A stretch of DNA of 64,000 nucleotides, from positions 68,062 through 132,061 of the forward strand of contig DKFC01000052.1 in NCBI GenBank assembly GCA_002452745.1, written 5' to 3'. The position numbers were made by a program, and so were the translations under genes. Positions 60,095 through 64,000 of this stretch are shown piece by piece. The notes under the pieces are model-generated. The model worked only from the letters and a program-made list of their open reading frames with translations, was not told where the DNA came from and made no database searches. Every line of letters begins with the position of its first letter. Position 1 is the stretch's first letter. The DNA comes from Firmicutes bacterium UBA6806 (lineage in GTDB: Bacteria > Bacillota > Clostridia > Peptostreptococcales > Acidaminobacteraceae).

Positions 60095-61018
60095 TTATTT
60101 AATTTTCATTCTTGTTCTTGTTGGTACTGACAAATTATTCATGGGGTTATACTTATCATTGTTTATCTTATTTTCATTTGAATAAAGCTGAACATATTCC
60201 TGAAGTATTTCAATTGATGAATGACCCATCATGTTTTTCAGAGTGAATATATCACCACCATTCATAATCCACATTTTTGCGAATGTATGCCTGAATAGAT
60301 GCACACCTCTTTTTTCAATACCACGTTTTTTATTATACTTTGCAATATTATTAGATAATCCATTCACGGTCAATCTAGTACCATAAATACTAGGAAATAA
60401 CCACATATCATTTTTAGGATTGAAATGTCGAATATACTCATTTAATATTTTTACAGTTTGGTCAGGTAGTGGTATAATCTGTTGTTTTTTATTCTTAGTG
60501 TGATTCAGCTTTACATATCCTGATGCTAGGTCAACATCTTTAACTTTTAGATTAACAATCGTGGATGCTCTATTCCCTGTTGATATAAGATAATTAACAA
60601 TTACCCAATCACGATAGAGAGCAAAAGAATTATCAAGTTCAGGCTTTGTGGGTTTCTCAAGTAATATCTGTAATTCCTCATCACTGTATGTTTCCTTTAA
60701 TGGTTTTTGAGCCTTCTTTATTGTTATTTTAAAGGGTTCAATATATCCATTATTAATAAGATAGTTGAAGAATGTTCTCACCCCTCGCATACGATTATTA
60801 ACCGTTACTGGCGCAATATCCATTTTTCTTAGTTTAAGTACATACTGATTAAATACCTTGAGATTTATCTGATTCATGGTTTTTACTTGTGGCATTTCTT
60901 TCCTAAAACAATCCCATGTAAACTGATAAAATTCCTCTGTTCTTTCTGATAAATTTCTAATTCTGCCATCTAAAATGAAATCCTTAAACGCTTCATTCAA
61001 AGTAATTTCTTTGTGCAT
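60095..61018 (-). CDS. int: Tyrosine recombinase / integrase
   Basis: 307 residues: an N-terminal SAM-like DNA-binding domain (residues 1-105) and the catalytic domain with Arg150 (TGNRAS), His240-Leu-Phe-Arg243 (HLFRHTFA), His266 (MMGHSS) and nucleophile Tyr275 (QEYVQLY). It catalyses site-specific integration at the tRNA-Arg target and lies 135 bp from attR. AAAGGAG precedes the ATG. Confidence 0.95.
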   Translation of the reverse strand: MHKEITLNEAFKDFILDGRIRNLSERTEEFYQFTWDCFRKEMPQVKTMNQINLKVFNQYVLKLRKMDIAPVTVNNRMRGVRTFFNYLINNGYIEPFKITIKKAQKPLKETYSDEELQILLEKPTKPELDNSFALYRDWVIVNYLISTGNRASTIVNLKVKDVDLASGYVKLNHTKNKKQQIIPLPDQTVKILNEYIRHFNPKNDMWLFPSIYGTRLTVNGLSNNIAKYNKKRGIEKRGVHLFRHTFAKMWIMNGGDIFTLKNMMGHSSIEILQEYVQLYSNENKINNDKYNPMNNLSVPTRTRMKIK

Positions 61019-61088
61019 TTTCTACACACTCCTTTATGAAAAATTATTTTGAACAGAAACGGATTATAGTCTGTTAATCTAAAAAGTT

Positions 61089-61099
61089 TGTTCACCTAA
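61089..61099 (+). repeat. Candidate integrase arm-type site, right
   Basis: TGTTCACCTAA, same orientation as at 45017-45027, between the integrase gene and attR. Confidence 0.35.
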
Positions 61100-61153
61100 C
61101 TCTGTTTTTTGAGCTTAAAAAATCGCTGTATGCGTTGCAATAACTAGATTTCA

Positions 61154-61225
61154 AGCTCAATTGGATAGAGTAGCGGACTTCGAATCCGTTGGTTGTGGGT
61201 TCGAATCCCGCAGGGTGCACCAATA
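61154..61225 (+). repeat. attR: 72-bp direct repeat, right copy
   Basis: Identical to 44838-44909. It covers the 3' 69 nt of tRNA-Arg plus three bases, but the first eight bases of the tRNA are replaced by unrelated sequence, so it cannot form the acceptor stem. Confidence 0.95.
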
Positions 61226-61230
61226 GATAA

Positions 61231-61285
61231 AAATACAGAGTACAGGCGTCAGTAAAACCGACACCCACACTCTGTATTTTTTTTT
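61231..61285 (+). terminator. Original tRNA-Arg terminator, displaced
   Basis: AAATACAGAGT pairs with ACTCTGTATTT, followed by a T9 run. Its place six bases past attR shows it was the terminator of tRNA-Arg before the 16-kb insertion. Confidence 0.85.
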
Positions 61286-61358
61286 AAATTTGCAATTACA
61301 TTTAGGGCAACCCAATTGTAGCGATGCATTGTTATCACATATTCCGAGGTGACAATGA

Positions 61359-61772
61359 CTACCTTTTGTTGGGTTTTCGCTTAATCAATAATAGCTTCTC
61401 CATGTCAGAAAATAACGATGTATCGGTTAATTCAAACATGACCCATTTGCCATCATGGTAGGTGGTTGCCTCGTCATAAATTCGCTGGGTTTCCGTTGAT
61501 AATTCACTGCGAATTGCTTCAAATTTCTCCCGTTCAGCCTTCCCAAAAATAATCATAAAGCCAAAAACATTTTTCTTTGCGTATAAGGCACACAGCGTTT
61601 TACCGCCTCTACGGAATTTATACTCATATGTCCATTTTTTGCCGCCGCTGCTCCAAAGATGCTCCATATCGTATTTTGAATCAATGAAGTAGTTCATCTG
61701 CATCCAAACATCAAATAGGGATTGTCCAAACAAAGCAATTAGGTCTTCTTCAACTGGTATTTTTTCAAGCAC
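61359..61772 (-). CDS. DUF3788 domain protein
   Basis: 137 residues, start GTG at 61772 with GGAGGCGATGCA upstream. Motifs HLWSSGGKKWTYEYKFRRGG, KTLCALYAKKNVFGFMIIFG and YHDGKWVMFELTD match the DUF3788 family of small proteins with a YjdF/DUF1801-like shape. Function unknown. It is the first chromosomal gene right of the element. Confidence 0.8.
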   Translation of the reverse strand: MLEKIPVEEDLIALFGQSLFDVWMQMNYFIDSKYDMEHLWSSGGKKWTYEYKFRRGGKTLCALYAKKNVFGFMIIFGKAEREKFEAIRSELSTETQRIYDEATTYHDGKWVMFELTDTSLFSDMEKLLLIKRKPNKR

Positions 61773-61883
61773 TGCATCGCCTCCAATGCATGTATTTTTT
61801 ATAGAATACCACGAAAATCTTTAAATCAAAAGGATTCCTTTGCTGAAGCGATTATTCAGGTTGCGGCATTTCTGCCTTGACAT

Positions 61884-63179
61884 TTACAGGATAAACGAAA
61901 GGATAACATTAAAGATGACAATTAATCCAATACAGACTGGAACGGCAATAAACAACAATCTTGAAAACATGTGATCGCGTTCTTCATCCGTGGAAACAGA
62001 ACCCAATATTAATGACCCCCCAGATGAGAACGGCGAAATTGCAGTTGCTTGAGCGCCCAATACGATGCAGGCAAAAATTAATAGCGGACTAATACCTGTA
62101 GTCGCCGACAATTCTGGAACGAGGGGAAACAACGCAGGACACACAACACCTGTGGTACTGGAGAAGAAGCTCATAAATGCACCAATCATTGTAAAGACAA
62201 TCGGAATCGACCAAATTGGAAGATTCGAACCTGCCCATGCACTCAGAGCATTAATTGTTCCCGCTTCAATTGCCACTGCAATTAACATGCCCACACCACT
62301 AATCATGATGATGGTCTTCCACGGGATTTTTGAAATAACTTCATTTTGCGGCGCAAGGTCAAGCAGTAAAGCAATAAAAGAGAAAACTATTGCCACAAGT
62401 CCCACATCCATGCGCTTGTTGACATAGGTAATCCAAGCACTATCTGGTGAGACAATATGAGCAATTGGGAAGAATAAAACAATTGCAATCATAACAAGCA
62501 TTAAATGGAAATTAATCCTCTGAACGCGATTTAATGGTTCAGGTTTTTCATAAACAACACCTTCACCGATTCTTCTGTTACTTTTTGGAACGTATTTGAA
62601 TAACGAGATTACTATAAGTGCAAATACAATACTTGCGGCAAAAATAACTGTGGTGAACATGAAACTTTGATCTGAATAGCCAGCTTCATCCATTAAACTG
62701 ATAAATACAACACCAAGACCACTCGTCATGAAGTTTCCACCTGAAAGCGCTCCGAAGTTAACCGCAACTGCGCCAATGAGTTTATCCATTTTAGATTCTT
62801 CACAGATCATCAACGTGATAGGCGCCATAAATGCGATAACTGTAAAAAAGCCTGCGCCAAGACCTGCAATTACGGTTGCAGCAAGATAAAGCGCAAATGG
62901 TAACAGTGCAGGGTGTTTTCTACAAGCATAGAGCAAATGCCTGGCAAGTTTATCTAAAGTGCCATTTACAAGTGCAAAGTTGTAAAACAGTGAGACTGAA
63001 AATATGATAAACATCGTTTTAATCGGCCATGCCAATATCACTTGTTTGGCACTCATCCCCATCACAAAACTGCCAATTATATAGGCAAAGACAATTGCAA
63101 TAATACCGGTATTGATCTTTGTTTTGTAGCCAATTGCAATAGCTGCAATGATTGCAACTATAATACTTATACTCAGCAT
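61884..63179 (-). CDS. MatC/SLC13-like dicarboxylate permease
   Basis: 431 residues, about 11-12 membrane helices. MLSISIIVAIIAAIAIGYKT at the start and AVNFGALSGGNFMTSGLGVV, MIGAFMSFFSSTTGVVCPAL and ATAISPFSSGGSLIL resemble the MatC (malonate/dicarboxylate) and SLC13/DASS ion transporter superfamily, with the paired Ser/Asn-Thr hairpin motifs. It probably moves a C3-C4 dicarboxylate. It follows the DUF6282-like gene by 16 bp, so the two likely act together. GGGGGTAAATAATT precedes the ATG. Confidence 0.85.
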   Translation of the reverse strand: MLSISIIVAIIAAIAIGYKTKINTGIIAIVFAYIIGSFVMGMSAKQVILAWPIKTMFIIFSVSLFYNFALVNGTLDKLARHLLYACRKHPALLPFALYLAATVIAGLGAGFFTVIAFMAPITLMICEESKMDKLIGAVAVNFGALSGGNFMTSGLGVVFISLMDEAGYSDQSFMFTTVIFAASIVFALIVISLFKYVPKSNRRIGEGVVYEKPEPLNRVQRINFHLMLVMIAIVLFFPIAHIVSPDSAWITYVNKRMDVGLVAIVFSFIALLLDLAPQNEVISKIPWKTIIMISGVGMLIAVAIEAGTINALSAWAGSNLPIWSIPIVFTMIGAFMSFFSSTTGVVCPALFPLVPELSATTGISPLLIFACIVLGAQATAISPFSSGGSLILGSVSTDEERDHMFSRLLFIAVPVCIGLIVIFNVILSFIL

Positions 63180-63195
63180 AATTATTTACCCCCAT

Positions 63196-64000
63196 TTACT
63201 TTATATTCAATAAATTACGTTGCAATGTTCGAGTCATATAGATTATGTGTTCTTCTGGAACGCCGCATTCAATTAAATACCCTATATATTGTTCCATCTC
63301 AAATTCCCAAGCAGGATTTTCAATCTGACCACCATCGGTACTAATCAACACATTCTTATACCCAACCTTTTGAATGATCTCAAAATTATCTGCCAAGTTG
63401 CTCTTATACTTGCCGCCACCCATATTTTGAGCAAAGCATCTTTCTAGGAGAACATCATAAGTCTCAACCAACCTCACTTGCTGTTCAACACTCATTTCTG
63501 TGAGCCACCATTCCGGATGCGTAACGACAATCTTCTCCACACCCGCTTGCCTTGCCTCTGGGACAAATATGTCAACTTCTTCTGGTGATATATGTGCCGT
63601 TGCCAAAACAACATCATAATTTTTAACCAACTCAAAAATTTCATACATTTCTGGTACCAATTTACCCTCGACAATAACATCTACCACATTCTTTAAAGGC
63701 AAATTCATTTTTTGCATATGGTTCCTTGCAGATCTTGTTGGCAACCATACTACTTTTGCACCTAACTTTAGAGCATTTTCAACAGCTTCAGGATTGATTC
63801 CCCCGACGCAGTAATTCAAGGTGATACTTCCAAACATTTCAAACGAATTCTGCCCGTTGACAATGGTATTATAACGATTTGCCATAATTGCTCTTTCTAT
63901 GGTACTCCCCTGATGAGACTTGATGACGATTGCACGCGCCCCTACTCTAACACCTGCATCGAGCATTTGAAAATCAGGGCGTGTAAGATTATCTGTGTAA
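63196..64000 (-). CDS. DUF6282-like amidohydrolase-fold protein, N-terminus outside the window
   Basis: The frame is open from the right edge; an ATG at 63966 exists, but upstream residues YTDNLTRPDFQ continue sensibly, so the gene starts beyond the window. Visible motifs: ARAIVIKSHQGSTIERA, VGGINPEAVENALKLGAKVV, VVLATAHISPEEV, KIVVTHPEWWLT and LISTDGGQIENP, which fit the metal-dependent-hydrolase/DUF6282 family (His and Asp metal ligands). The substrate is unknown. Next to a dicarboxylate permease it may hydrolyse an imported amide or cyclic carboxylate, by inference. Confidence 0.75.
   Translation of the reverse strand, partial: YTDNLTRPDFQMLDAGVRVGARAIVIKSHQGSTIERAIMANRYNTIVNGQNSFEMFGSITLNYCVGGINPEAVENALKLGAKVVWLPTRSARNHMQKMNLPLKNVVDVIVEGKLVPEMYEIFELVKNYDVVLATAHISPEEVDIFVPEARQAGVEKIVVTHPEWWLTEMSVEQQVRLVETYDVLLERCFAQNMGGGKYKSNLADNFEIIQKVGYKNVLISTDGGQIENPAWEFEMEQYIGYLIECGVPEEHIIYMTRTLQRNLLNIK

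Larger units (their letters stand above)
44838..61225. mobile_element. Integrated capsid-encoding element in tRNA-Arg (satellite-like, cf-PICI type)
   Basis: A 16.4-kb insertion bounded by a perfect 72-bp direct repeat, AT-rich compared with the flanks, with almost all genes on the minus strand. It encodes a tyrosine integrase next to the right end, a small regulator, scaffold, major capsid protein, a primase, a GIY-YIG nuclease, both terminase subunits, a portal, a connector and an Ig-domain head protein. I find no tail tube, tape measure, baseplate, holin, lysin or replicative helicase. Known capsid-forming phage-inducible islands package into their own heads and borrow tails from a helper. 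A decayed prophage is the alternative, but the remaining genes look intact. Confidence 0.85.

Noticed and set aside
44910..61153. Complete temperate phage
   Set aside because: No tail, tape-measure, holin, lysin or helicase genes were found, and 16.4 kb is too small for a full tailed phage of this type.

Overview
The window looks like a chromosomal segment of an anaerobic, low-to-moderate GC Gram-positive bacterium of the class Clostridia. The evidence is strong AGGAGG-type ribosome sites, a full citrate lyase fermentation cluster, a glycyl radical hydroxyproline dehydratase, mannitol-type PTS permeases with a PRD regulator, HPr carrying both His15 and Ser46, and lipoproteins with short signal peptides. 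The abundance of sulfane-sulfur genes would suit a sulfur- or thiosulfate-reducing Clostridia member (Fusibacter-like), but genus cannot be settled from the sequence alone.

Layout, left to right. 1-1.4 kb: the N-terminal part of a chemoreceptor. 1.5-10.1 kb: tctABC (tripartite carboxylate uptake) downstream of citCDEFX, with citG upstream; a hairpin terminator lies in the citC leader, after a promoter just downstream of citG. 10.1-12.2 kb: a cyclic-di-GMP-I riboswitch drives an orphan 79-residue protein that converges on a membrane diguanylate cyclase. 12.3-21.3 kb: a nitroreductase, HPr, and a sugar or polyol PTS locus with two mannitol-type permeases, a PRD activator, a PfkB kinase and a zinc-type dehydrogenase. 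21.6-30.8 kb: a sugar aminotransferase, two secreted rhodanese lipoproteins, a GT39-like membrane glycosyltransferase, an unknown secreted protein coupled to a tiny membrane protein, an ATP-grasp ligase and a GT2 glycosyltransferase. 30.8-35.4 kb: a sulfur relay locus with three TusA-like carriers, a YeeE/YedE transporter split into two genes, a thioredoxin-reductase-like flavoprotein and a divergent LysR regulator. 35.5-39.9 kb: proC, hypD and a radical-SAM activase, a trans-4-hydroxyproline reduction module. 40.3-44.6 kb: an HxlR/nitroreductase divergent pair, an XRE-cupin regulator and an ABC importer of the nitrate/sulfonate/taurine type.

44.84-61.23 kb is an integrated, AT-rich 16.4-kb element. 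It sits in the 3' part of a tRNA-Arg(TCG) gene and is bounded by a perfect 72-bp direct repeat. It carries a tyrosine integrase, a primase, terminase small and large subunits, a portal, scaffold, major capsid protein, connector and Ig-domain head protein. No tail, holin, lysin or helicase gene was seen. That gene set matches a capsid-forming satellite (cf-PICI-like) better than a complete prophage. Between portal and connector it holds a cargo block of small membrane and zinc-ribbon/YbjQ proteins whose genes share a repeated leader sequence. It also has long non-coding stretches with palindromic TGTAAT motifs, a run of stem-loops and two decayed zinc-ribbon gene copies.

Right of the element are a DUF3788 protein, a MatC/SLC13-like dicarboxylate permease and the C-terminal part of a DUF6282-like protein cut by the window edge. 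Functionally, the chromosome shown is built for anaerobic use of citrate or other carboxylates, hydroxyproline and a PTS sugar, with sulfane sulfur traffic across the membrane and c-di-GMP signalling.
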